This document shows positions 19,260-28,061 of a stretch of 34,021 nt of DNA, in pieces. A program made the position numbers and the translations under genes. Each line of letters begins with the position of its first letter. The first letter of the stretch is position 1. Origin of the DNA: Symbiodinium natans. Taxonomy: Eukaryota > Sar > Dinophyceae > Suessiales > Symbiodiniaceae. The notes under the pieces were generated by a model. It saw only the letters and a list, made by a program, of their open reading frames with translations. It was not told where the DNA came from and searched no databases. The stretch is taken from positions 404,436 to 438,456 of the forward strand of contig CAJNDS010002415.1 in assembly GCA_905221605.1 (NCBI GenBank), in the 5' to 3' direction.

Positions 19260-19980
19260 GCTTCGGCAGCAGCCTTCTAAACAAACATTGTGAACTTTTT
19301 AAACTTTCTAAAAATATCTAAAGCATACGAACTCTATAACCCTAAAAAACATATGAATCTTATGAACTTTTTCAACCATCTATAAAACATAAAGTTTATA
19401 CTCACTCTTACCCTATGAATCTTATGAACCTTTCACAACCATCTATAAACCTATAAAGCATGTGAACTCTATAATCCTAAAAACCGTATGATTCTCATGA
19501 ACTTGTTTCAAGCATCTATAAAGCATACAAAGTTTATAATCCCTACAACACTAAAACCATATGAATCTTATGAACTTTTTTCAAGTATCTAGAAAACACA
19601 CACACACACAAGTTTATAATCCCTATAACCATATAGGCCATATGAATCTTAAAGGTTATAGTCACTATAGCCCTTAAAAAAAAACTTTGACTTTTCAAGC
19701 ACTCTGTACAGCAAATAAATACAAAAACTATTTAACCCTTAAAACTACAAGAATCTCATCGACCTTTTCAGCAGGTCCCAAACATATAAAACCTAAAAAC
19801 TCTATAATCCTAAAAAACATATGAAATCTATAGCTGCTTAAGCACCTCAGAAAAAAAAACTATTCAGCACATAAAATGAAACTCTACATATTATTGAAGT
19901 TGAGCTCTGCAACCCTAAACCCATATGAAACTTATAAACCCTTTTTATTCGTTAGTAAAGCATATAAAACCTATAAACCC
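19260..19980. repeat. AT-rich degenerate tandem repeat, period roughly 65-80 nt
   Basis: The ordered words CATATGAATCTTATGAACTT, CATCTATAAA and TATAACCCTAAAAAC recur at least six times with indels. A (CA)n run sits at 19592-19606. A partial copy in the same orientation occurs at 21580-21632, beyond the second satellite, so the satellite seems to have expanded or inserted inside this repeat. The 70-codon frame at 19876-20088 is not supported. Confidence 0.75.
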
Positions 19981-20085
19981 TACAAACCCTATGAACTCTT
20001 GAAAGCCTGCGGCGGGCGGCGCCGCGCCCCGATTGCGACACGCGCCTTGTCGGATTCTAAGGGTAGTGTGCATGAATTTGTTTTG

Positions 20086-20746
20086 TGATAAGGCTTAGGG
20101 TGAGGATTTAAGGCTTTGCGTGATTTTTTTTGGTGATGAGGTAGTGCTTCGGGGTTTCGCATGATTTTTTTTGGTGATGAGGTGGTGTGTGAAGAGTTTA
20201 GGGCGAGGATTCAGGGCTCTACGTGATTTTTTTTGGTGATGAGGTGGTGTGTGAAGGGTTTAGGGTGAGGATTTAAGGCTTTGCGTGATTTTTTTTGGTG
20301 ATGAGGTGGTGTGTGAAGGGTTTAGGGTTATGATTTAGGGCTTTGCGTGATTTGTTTGGTGATGAGGTGGTGTGTGAAGGGTTTAGGGCGAGGATTTTTA
20401 GGGCTCTGCGTGATTTTTTATTTGTGATGAGGTGGTGTGTTAAGGGTTTAAGGTGATTTAGGGCTTTGCGTGATTTTTTTTTGTGATGAGGTGGTGTTTC
20501 AGGGTTTCGCATGATTTTTTTTTGTGATGAGGTGGTGTGTGAAGAGTTTAGGGCGGGGATTTAGGGCTCTGCGTTATTCTTTTTTGGCGATGAGGTGGTG
20601 CGTGAAGGGTATAGGGTGAGGATGTAAGGCTTTGCGTGATATTTTTTAGTGAGGAGGTGATGTTTCAGGGTCTTGCATGATTTTTGTTTTGTGATGACGT
20701 GGTGTGTGAAGGGTTTAGAGTGAGGATTCAAAGCTATGTAAAGCAT
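20086..20746 (+). repeat. Satellite array, left arm
   Basis: Eleven units marked by GTGATGAGGTGGTG after a run of T. Full units are about 60 nt (T run, GATGAGGTGGTGTGTGAAG, GGTTTAGGGTGAGGATTTA, GGCTTTGCGTGA). Shorter units of about 42 nt lack the GGTTTAGGG part and carry GCTTCGGGGTTTCGCATGA. Each full unit contains one telomere-like heptamer. Confidence 0.88.
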
Positions 20747-21480
20747 TAAATCCTCACCCCGACGTTGAAATACACCCCTTCACACACCACCTCATCACCA
20801 AAAAAAATACCGTAGAGCCCTGAATCCTCGCCCTAAACTCTTCACACACCACCTCATCACCAAAAAAAATCATGCGAAATCCCGAAGCATTACCTCATCA
20901 CCAAAAAAATCACGCAAAGCCTTAAATCCTCACCCTAAACCCTTCACACACCACTTCATCACCAAAAAAAATCACGCAGAGCCCTGAATCCTCACCCTAA
21001 ACCCTTCACACACCACCTCATCACCAAAAAAAATCATGCGAAACCCCGAAGCACTACCTCATCGCCAAAAAAATCACGCAAAGCCTTAAATCCTCACCCT
21101 AAACCCTTCACACACCACCTCATCACTCAAAAAAAATCACGCAAAGCCTAAATCATCACCCTAAACCCTTTACATACCACCTCATCACAAAAAAAATCAC
21201 GCAGAGCCCTAAAAATCCTCGCCCTAAACCCTTCACACACCACCTCATCACAAAAAAAAATCATGCAAACCCCTGGAACACCAGCTCGTCACAACAAAAA
21301 TCACTCAAAGCCTAAAGTCCTCACCCTAAACCCTTCACACAGCACCTCATCAGCAAAAACAATCAGGCAGAGCCTCAAATCCTCACCCTGAACCCTTCAC
21401 ACACCACCTCATCACAAAAAAAAATCACGCAGAGCCCTAAATCCTCGCCCTGAACCTTTCACACACCACCTCATTACAAA
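20747..21480 (-). repeat. Satellite array, right arm (inverted)
   Basis: About 13 units of the same satellite in reverse complement, head to head with the left arm. The first 170 nt of this arm match the reverse complement of the outer end of the left arm, so the two arms are not a simple fold-back of the junction. GC-rich patches flank the pair (19995-20050 and 21515-21570). Confidence 0.88.
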
Positions 21481-22035
21481 TAAATACTCTCTAAACCCAA
21501 TGAAACTAGCACAAGCGTCGCTCGCCGGCGGCGGGGTGCGCGGTGGCGCCGGACGCAAGGGTCGCGCCTGACATTTTCGAACAGCTATAAAACACATAAA
21601 CTTATAAACTTTATGACTCTAAAAACCATATGGCTCTGTGCCAGAACCCTCGGTTGTCACGGACCGCGCACGCGCACATGTATTACAAACCTTTGTAACG
21701 CCTATCTTGATACAAACCTATGTCGCGCGTGCATACACGACTGCAGGAAGCCTTAAGCGGTGCTTGCCAAAACAAGACAACAAGCAGGTCTGTCGCAAAA
21801 CCCCGGGCATTGACACGTACCCTATGCAACGGAGTCTGTCACGTGTGTAGGCCCCTGGTCCTGTTACAAGCAGTCAATATTGGCATGCGGCCAGTCAAGT
21901 AAAGCGCCTTTGCCTTCGGACGCGGTGGTTCTACGACCACCTCCTGCCGCAGGGCCAATTAGAATGTTTATTCTTCCCTAAACCCTATGCCACCGTTTTG
22001 AGTTTTGGGCTTAAGGTTTTAGGGTTTAGTTTAGA
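21481..22035. other. Unique sequence, no gene identified
   Basis: Contains a GC-rich patch (21515-21570), the partial AT-rich repeat copy and about 350 nt of balanced unique sequence. I looked for tRNA features around 21910-21950, where a GTGGT/ACCAC stem occurs, and found no cloverleaf. Confidence 0.45.
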
Positions 22036-22039
22036 CTTC

Positions 22040-22255
22040 AGGCTTGTGGGTTGAGGGTCTGGGGTTTCGACGGCTCAGTTTCGATATAATTCCTTTTGGA
22101 ATTTTGTTTTAGAGTGAAGTTGAGAGGCTCACTTTCGAGACACTTCTCTTTGGATTTAGGTATTTTTTTCGAGTTCCGGATAAAGTTGACAGGCTCAGCG
22201 TCGAAACATGTCTTTTCGACAATTTGGAGTGTTGGGGTTTCGGGTGAAGTTGCCA
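22040..22255. repeat. Three imperfect direct repeats of about 65 nt
   Basis: Each unit begins GGCTCA(G/C), continues with TTCGA and a T-rich middle, and ends AAGTTGA or AAGTTGC (starts near 22072, 22125, 22191). Short frames cross it on both strands without domain support. Confidence 0.6.
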
Positions 22256-23346
22256 TCAAATGCAAACCCTTTCGAAGAGCCGAATGAAACCCTAGTTACA
22301 CTAGGCCTCATCTTCTTCTCCATGCTCTTCTTCTTCACGATCTTCCTGAAGGATTTGTTTAGGGAATTAATGTGCATAATGCTTCTGAGATACAACAGCA
22401 CCGTAAACGCGATTAGCCCCATCGGCTTAAACTCTTTCGACAAAACAGCAAAACATGAACCCTAAATTCTACACAGTGTTTTTTTCTCGTCCGAGTGGCC
22501 AAGTGATCACCGTATGCATCGTGATTGCCACCCTGTCACACATGATTGCCGCTCGGCATCAAGTTTAGATCATAGCAGAGCAGCCTCTGGCTCGAAATTC
22601 AGCTCGCACTCAAGGCTCGCCTGGCCAACTTTCAATAACACTATATACATGTTGCTCGTGAGCAGATAGATGGGGACGCGACATCAGCGTCGTACGCAGA
22701 GCTTGCCACATCCTTACGGCCAAAAAAAAATGCTAAAAATAAATCAAAAAGGCACTGCTGCTTCCAAGGCAAGCACTGCCGGTGGAGGAAAAGGCGGCGG
22801 CGGGGGAATCGGAAGGACGGGGCCCTGGGCGTGAAAAAAAACAGAGAAAATGCAAAATGTCATGTGGATCTCTGCCAGCGATTTGAGCTTCGGGCACCTT
22901 CCGCCATCCAAAGCCGTATGATCTGAGAGCAATAAAGATGCTTTTGCAACCAGACGCACGAAAGATGCAGAGCAACTGGGGGTCTGGCGAGACGAGCTAA
23001 CTCATGGATGCTCACTCCTAATGCACAACGTAATATAGCCATATGAAGATATGGCTCAAAGATGCACTGAACAAGGTGAGCCGAGAAAAGTCTGCTGATG
23101 AACGTCGTGAACAAGTTGGGGGAAAGGAGGGAAGACCCAGAGAAAGCTTCGCAGCTTCGCATGTGCGCCTATGCTTCACACATAATCCCCCATCTGCGCG
23201 TCCGCGCGAAAAAATGTTTAGAGATACTGCCTTGTCTACGTACGTAGGCCCCATATGCATTTTTCACAACAATGAGTTAGCGCTTCAGTAGGGCTTCGTT
23301 CTCTCGCGCGTCAGCCGCCGGTTGCGACTCCACGGGTGCGCTAAGA
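22256..23346. other. Unique 1.1 kb stretch, no gene supported
   Basis: Several 60-100 codon frames overlap on both strands. One plus-strand frame (22208-22465) has a hydrophobic segment (LIFFSMLFFFTIFL) that could be a membrane helix, but it starts in the direct repeats and has no other support. No telomeric repeats occur in this stretch. Confidence 0.45.
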
Positions 23347-23803
23347 CATGGGTTTGGGGTTTAGGGTTAAGGGTTTAGGGTTTAAGGTTTAGGGTTTAGG
23401 ATGGGTTTAGGGTTTCCGAGACATGGGGATTTCCTCATTGGGTGGGTTCTAGAATTACGATTGTGGCAACTAAGTGCTCCCCTAGTTATTTTGGGAGCTT
23501 CCCAGGTCATGGCCCAACATGTTGGACCCGAAGCAGCGGATGCAAGAAGGCCCAGGCTGTCCAGTAACCTAGGCTTAAAAAGAAAGGTGTTTATAAGGGA
23601 ACCTAAACCCCCCAAAAAAGGGAATAAGGGTACTACTGGGCACCCTAGAGGCCCTAGAACTCTAGGACCCGTTAAGATCTGCCCGTACAAGGGGGCCCGT
23701 ATTCTGTTTGTAGGCTGATCCACAAGGGGTCCGAAATTCAGAGAAGGGCCCACATGCCTCTCTACGCCCCAACTCATAGGAAACCCGCTAGCCTAAGCAC
23801 TAT
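23347..23803. other. Short TTTAGGG patch and unique sequence
   Basis: TTTAGGG-like units cover 23347-23420. The rest is unique; the frames of 105 codons (plus) and 131 codons (minus) overlap each other and neither has a recognisable domain. Confidence 0.45.
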
Positions 23804-23892
23804 AGACCCTAAACCCTAAACCCTAAACCCTAAACCCTAAACCCTAAACCCTAAACCCTAAACCCTAAACCCTAAACCCTAAACCCTAAACC
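23804..23892. repeat. Last telomere-type array, CCCTAAA
   Basis: Twelve pure units. No telomeric heptamer array occurs to the right of this point, which marks a sharp change of sequence landscape. Confidence 0.92.
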
Positions 23893-24112
23893 CAAACAGT
23901 TCTGTGATCCTGGTTCTTGACATCTTGCAGTCCCTCCACCTGCCGCCCAGAGGACTCGTGGTCGGGTGCACTTTCGTTTCAGTTTATTTGCCTCCCCACC
24001 GCGAAACTATCAATCATATACATGTGTATGAGTATATACCTGTCTTATACTTATATATATATATATAACATAAAAAGCCTTTCGGGCTTAATAAAAATAA
24101 CATTAATGCAGC

Positions 24113-24189
24113 GGCTGCAGTAACTTGTAACTTCTTAAAATAAGTGTGTTATTAACATATTTAAGAAGTTGTTACAAGTAACTACAGCC
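24113..24189. mobile_element. Hairpin element (MITE-like)
   Basis: Arms of about 28 nt: GGCTGCAGTAACTTGTAAC at the left pairs with GGCTGTAGTTACTTGTAAC from the right (reverse complement), both continuing to TTCTTAAA. The 77 nt element is almost entirely stem. A (TA)n run lies just upstream at 24050-24066. Confidence 0.7.
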
Positions 24190-24210
24190 TTTGAGTAAAT
24201 GATGTAATGC

Positions 24211-24290
24211 TGTTCCTTATGCTAACAGTCCTTTATAAAGATAAAGGCTGCTACGAACCCTATCACGGACTGCTAGTATAAGGGAGAACA
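24211..24290. mobile_element. MITE of the CTTATACTAACAGTCC family, copy 3
   Basis: The left arm is TGTTCCTTATGCTAACAGTC and the right arm reverse complement is TGTTCTCCCTTATACTAGCA then GTCC. 80 nt, no ORF. Confidence 0.7.
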
Positions 24291-24670
24291 CACTGACTAA
24301 AACACTTAAAAAACCTTTAAAAGAACAATCGCGACAGAAACTGCTGACTCTTAACAGTACGACATCACTCAGATTAAACAACACGGACACTGAAATCCAG
24401 TGCTCAGAACTCAGAAATCGCAGTGTCTCTAAAGTTATAACAGTTAAAGCATTCAGGCTCTGACTTCCAGCATCCGCAAAGTTCTTTAATGACATATTCC
24501 CAATATTTACAAAAACTTACCCAATATCGCACGTTTAACTCGCACACTAAACGCAAAGTCTTGAGCATTTTATCTAAAACAAAAATGCGTATTGTAGTCA
24601 AACGGCTCACTGACTGCCTTTGTTAATGCAGCTACATGTCTGATCTGAGATTGTGTTGAAAAACCTGACG

Positions 24671-24752
24671 TTATTCGTTACGCTAACAGCTCTCGATAGA
24701 GATTAGAATATGGGATACCATAGACCCTACGAAGGACTGTTAGTATAAAAGG
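24671..24752. mobile_element. MITE of the CTTATACTAACAGTCC family, copy 4
   Basis: The left arm TTCGTTACGCTAACAG is diverged; the right arm reverse complement is CCTTTTATACTAACAGTCC. 82 nt, no ORF. Confidence 0.62.
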
Positions 24753-25295
24753 CACTAAAGAAAACTTTGAAAGCAATCGCAAATAAACTATTAGCTGATA
24801 ATAATAACACATCAATCAAATAAAAAATAATATTGGATTCCGGTACCTAGAAATAAACGTGTATTTATACTGCTGAAAAACATTCTGCAACTCTGGAGTC
24901 TGCATGTAGAAAACACAAAGACCCTTATACATCTTGCTGACTAAACCGCTTTCGAATCAGATCACCTGGAAGCTTAAAATAGATTAGGAAGTCCGAGAAG
25001 TGATTCACTTCGGTTCAAACAAACTTTAAGGTCTTTAGCGTGTGTCGAGTAGTCTCAAGAAGCTTGCAGAATGCATAGCAGCAGGATGCGTTTATAAAAC
25101 ATACAGATTGTCTTTTCAGGACTGTATTATTGTATAGCTGAATGCATCTTTTGTCACAGCAACAAGCACGCCAGCAGAACATATTTTCCACATTTCCACA
25201 CGAAGATCTAGCAACTCGCTCATCCGCAAGTCAGTAATTCAGAAAGTCGCAGCAAACCGATATGCACATGACGACTGTTCGTTACTAGAAGTGTA
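24753..25295. other. AT-rich 3' flank of the large element gene
   Basis: No gene or tandem repeat is seen. It lies downstream of the transposase stop codon and should contain the 3' untranslated region and possibly the element's end. I could not identify a terminal inverted repeat, because the other end is probably outside the window. Confidence 0.4.
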
Positions 25296-26717
25296 TCATT
25301 TCGACTTGCTCTTCACACCGGAGCTTCGCAAGGTGTGCCTTCTAGGAGCTCGAAGAGGAGTTCTCTTCATTATTGTACGCTTGATGCGTTTGGCCGCTGG
25401 TCGCTTGGCGAGCCAGCCTCGCACTAGAGATTCTTCTGCTTCTCGCGCTGCAGCGAGCGGCAGCTGTGCTTTCTGCTGTCTTTTATGTTTTTTTTGTTCG
25501 GAGCACCACTGCTTCCAATCTTCACAAGTCCAGATAGAATGTCCCAATGCTCTGCAGAGGAGAACGCTTTCAGAGACAATATGTGTCAATGGAAAATGGG
25601 TCGCGAGGTAGTGCGCCATAAGCTTAATGAAATGATAATAGCGCAGCTTTAGGGCTAACGTGGAGCGGTGCATTACGTTTGTGCTTCGAGACCACGAGTT
25701 AATCTCAGCATGTAATGCCTCGTTGCTCGACGTGCCGCTGGGTAAAAAAATGAGATGCTCATTAGGCATCGCGTGGCGAGAACGAACATTGTTCATAAGC
25801 CACTCAAGCCTATCGGGAGCACAGGCTGCCCACAAGATTTTAAAGATTTCCTTGTTGGGCCCAGCGGCTTTACGCTTCACCTCATGTGCAAATTTTGCAC
25901 AGATGGCTGCAACACTTTTGATGAACTCTGCCCTTCCATATAGCGGCGTCTCACAATCCAACGCAGCCAGCACATCGTTTGCTTCGTTCAAAGGCATTGA
26001 CATTGATAAGATCATGTCTCTGCAGCTCGCCTCGGTCTCCTCAAGAGGTCTCGACATGTCGCCGTCGTAACAAGTGGACCAGAACGTCTTCTCGACGCTT
26101 CTATCAATGGCACATGCCTTTTTGAGCACGCTTCGCAAAGCCTTCGAACCCGGCGTTCGTTTACTCCAATGGCCGTACTCATACACAATAGCAAGATGCA
26201 CGGGATCCAGCATCATTGATGTAAGATTCGGGCAGACGCGCTGAAGTTCTTTGTAGAACTTCACAGAAGGGCTGTCTGTCGCAACGTGCATTACAGACTG
26301 CAGTTGCTCTGCCGTGAAGTTCTCTGTCAGGGCGGACACAATGTACTCTGACTTTTCTGACTGCAGAGGATGAAGGAGCAAGACAGCTCCTGATTTCCCT
26401 CGAACTGTTAGCAGTCGACTCCAAGCCATGTCATCTGGAAAAGGAGCGTCTTGTCTTTCTTGAGCTGAAGCACGGTACGACGCCTGACCTCGAAGCTTTA
26501 GACACACCTTCAGAGTTGCGTCCATGCTCAGGTACACCCATTCTTTATTTGCCTCCAAATGCTTGCTCATGACGCTAGTTTTTTCTTTGAAAGCCGGTGA
26601 CATCGTGATGTCTTCCAGCATTGGAAGCCAGTGCCTCACATCAGGCGGCAGTAACGTTGCAAGTTTGTTGCCGCACTTCATGGCTGTCATATGACAGCGA
26701 GGCCACAAAGCCCTCAC
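25296..26717 (-). CDS. DDE-type transposase/integrase domain, C-terminal exon of the polyprotein
   Basis: This is the last exon: 473 codons ending at TGA. The uninterrupted frame reaches back to 26759, but the first stretch is better explained as intron. Motifs in a DDE-like order, numbered in the 487-codon frame: D80 in SMDATLKVCLK, D162 in ATDSPS, DPVHL (D185, H188), and E347 in SSNEALHAEIN. Spacing and the DxxH word resemble eukaryotic MULE/KDZ-type RNase H-fold transposases, but I cannot place it in a named superfamily. The tail is strongly basic, with a nucleoplasmin-like KRPAAKRIKR (about 452-461), so a nuclear role in DNA cleavage and joining is inferred. It is in frame with the zinc-finger region across an 81 nt intron. 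The frame is intact and shows no internal decay. Confidence 0.72.
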   Translation of the reverse strand: MRALWPRCHMTAMKCGNKLATLLPPDVRHWLPMLEDITMSPAFKEKTSVMSKHLEANKEWVYLSMDATLKVCLKLRGQASYRASAQERQDAPFPDDMAWSRLLTVRGKSGAVLLLHPLQSEKSEYIVSALTENFTAEQLQSVMHVATDSPSVKFYKELQRVCPNLTSMMLDPVHLAIVYEYGHWSKRTPGSKALRSVLKKACAIDRSVEKTFWSTCYDGDMSRPLEETEASCRDMILSMSMPLNEANDVLAALDCETPLYGRAEFIKSVAAICAKFAHEVKRKAAGPNKEIFKILWAACAPDRLEWLMNNVRSRHAMPNEHLIFLPSGTSSNEALHAEINSWSRSTNVMHRSTLALKLRYYHFIKLMAHYLATHFPLTHIVSESVLLCRALGHSIWTCEDWKQWCSEQKKHKRQQKAQLPLAAAREAEESLVRGWLAKRPAAKRIKRTIMKRTPLRAPRRHTLRSSGVKSKSK

Positions 26718-26798
26718 CTGATATTGCGGATTGTCTGCAAACATGATCAACGCAAACACAGTATTTAGATCACAAGCGAAAGATTTCTAAGTCAGCTC
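26718..26798 (-). other. Intron with GA donor and AG|G acceptor
   Basis: It reads GAGCTGAC at the 5' end and ATATCAG|G at the 3' end on the minus strand, 81 nt, phase 0. It removes the in-frame TAG at 26789-26787 that otherwise splits the zinc-finger and transposase frames. It joins HAQVS directly to VRALWPR, giving continuous charged/aromatic sequence. Because 81 is divisible by three, both sides share a frame. Dinoflagellate introns are known for GA and GC donors and a G after the acceptor. Confidence 0.68.
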
Positions 26799-28061
26799 GG
26801 AGACTTGCGCGTGACTCATGATCATCTCCTGTAAAAGCAAGTCTGCGAACTCGCGGGTGTAATAAACGTTCCGAACTCGGCGCACATCCAGTGATGTTCC
26901 AATTGCAGCTGCATTCACGTACCTTGGCCCACTGTAGTCGAAGATAAGACGAATATGCTTGTCGATGTGGTTCATATTGGACTCAAGCGGTGGGTTAACA
27001 GTCGCCCGTAGCGTCTCCGCACTGTGCTGCAGCAAGGATGTGGCCGCGCACTGAGACGAAGCAGCGTCGTCGTAGAGCGCTAGGATGACTTTGATTTGTT
27101 TTGTGCCGGAAGCCACGAACTGATTCTGAACAGTGTGATGTTTTTTCAAATGGGTCCGCAGATACATCAGCCGACTAAAAGAACGGAATGGACAAAACGG
27201 GCATGTGCGCTTGCCGCTCACAGCCTTGCAATTGGAAGACAAGTTCTCCAGCATGTCTGTAACTTCACGCTCCAAAGACTCCAAGATGTTGTCAGAAATG
27301 AAAGGGCAGCCCTCCGAATCGAAATCTATTCTCGACGCCACCAGAGATGGCAGACTATTGCCCTCGTCATCAGAACTGCAGCCTGCGACCATGTCCAAAA
27401 GCTCGTCACTGTTTGCAGTATCTGCTTCGTGTGCCGTTTTTGGCCAGTAGGACACGATAGTGCTGCGGTCCACTGCACTTGCAAAAGCTTCTTGAAACTC
27501 TGCAGCGCTCACTCGGAAACCTTGCTTTCCGTCAAAGATCATAACACTGTCCCTCTTACTTGAAAATTGAACTGCGACGCAGTGAGGACGACCTTTGCCT
27601 TCTGAATGAAGCATGAAGGATTGAACTTTGTCATGTGGAAGACCCATAACTGAACTTAAATCAGCCTTGTAAAGAGCCTGCGCGCTGCGATAGGATCTGT
27701 AGCCAACCTCCGCAGCTTCCTTGTTAGCGTCGAGGCTCACATCTTGAAGAGAAGACACGATACTGCAGCGAAGAACGGGAGCTGTGTGCCATAGAGCGCA
27801 CGGTATGCAATTGCCGGCTTGAGCGCAGACTTCAGGAAGTGATTGTCGAGGCGGAACTGGAGTTGATTTTTCTCGAAGTCCAGAAAGAAAGTCTCGCCCG
27901 ATCTTCTGAACAATCTTAACCTTGAAGGACAGTTTCTGCTCAATTGCTTCCTCGCAAGACTTGCAGAACTGTGTACATTGCGCGATACTCGCACTCCGTC
28001 GAAGTGCAGCGAAACATGAAGCGGCTTCTGGTCTTGTTGCAAAACGTGTTCGGACCAACAC
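26787..28061 (-). CDS. Polymerase C-terminal piece, papain-fold cysteine protease and C2H2 zinc finger (polyprotein segment)
   Basis: 424-codon frame. Real coding starts about residue 28 (QCTQFCKSCEEAIEQK), which continues the polymerase-like region from the previous frame after a one-base frame change. Next comes a probable papain-fold protease: C85 in AGNCIPCALWH, H160 in GRPHCVAVQF, and D177 in VMIFDG, the Cys-His-Asp order of OTU/Josephin/C39-like peptidases. A linker of acidic residues (220-250) follows, then a C2H2 finger with C287, C290, H304 and H308/H309 (TCPFCPF, THLKKHH). The last 100 residues (KQIKVILALYD, VRRVRNVYYTREF) look like the DNA-binding or N-terminal part of the transposase. 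The protease could process the polyprotein or remove ubiquitin-like tags; that is inference. The real exon ends at 26799. Confidence 0.62.
   Translation of the reverse strand: MLVRTRFATRPEAASCFAALRRSASIAQCTQFCKSCEEAIEQKLSFKVKIVQKIGRDFLSGLREKSTPVPPRQSLPEVCAQAGNCIPCALWHTAPVLRCSIVSSLQDVSLDANKEAAEVGYRSYRSAQALYKADLSSVMGLPHDKVQSFMLHSEGKGRPHCVAVQFSSKRDSVMIFDGKQGFRVSAAEFQEAFASAVDRSTIVSYWPKTAHEADTANSDELLDMVAGCSSDDEGNSLPSLVASRIDFDSEGCPFISDNILESLEREVTDMLENLSSNCKAVSGKRTCPFCPFRSFSRLMYLRTHLKKHHTVQNQFVASGTKQIKVILALYDDAASSQCAATSLLQHSAETLRATVNPPLESNMNHIDKHIRLIFDYSGPRYVNAAAIGTSLDVRRVRNVYYTREFADLLLQEMIMSHAQVSELT

Noticed and set aside
20086-21480. CRISPR array
   Set aside because: The repeats are degenerate and contiguous without unique spacers, in a eukaryotic-looking setting; it is satellite DNA.
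21905-21955. tRNA-like GTGGT/ACCAC stem
   Set aside because: No acceptor, D or anticodon arms could be placed around it.
22208-22465. Small membrane protein
   Set aside because: The hydrophobic segment is suggestive, but the frame begins in direct repeats and overlaps equally long frames on the minus strand.
27940-27990. 44 nt intron (GTGCGAG to GCGAG) as the cause of the frame change
   Set aside because: It would delete the FCKSCEE residues, which look coding, and is shorter than the other introns; a one-base indel is simpler.
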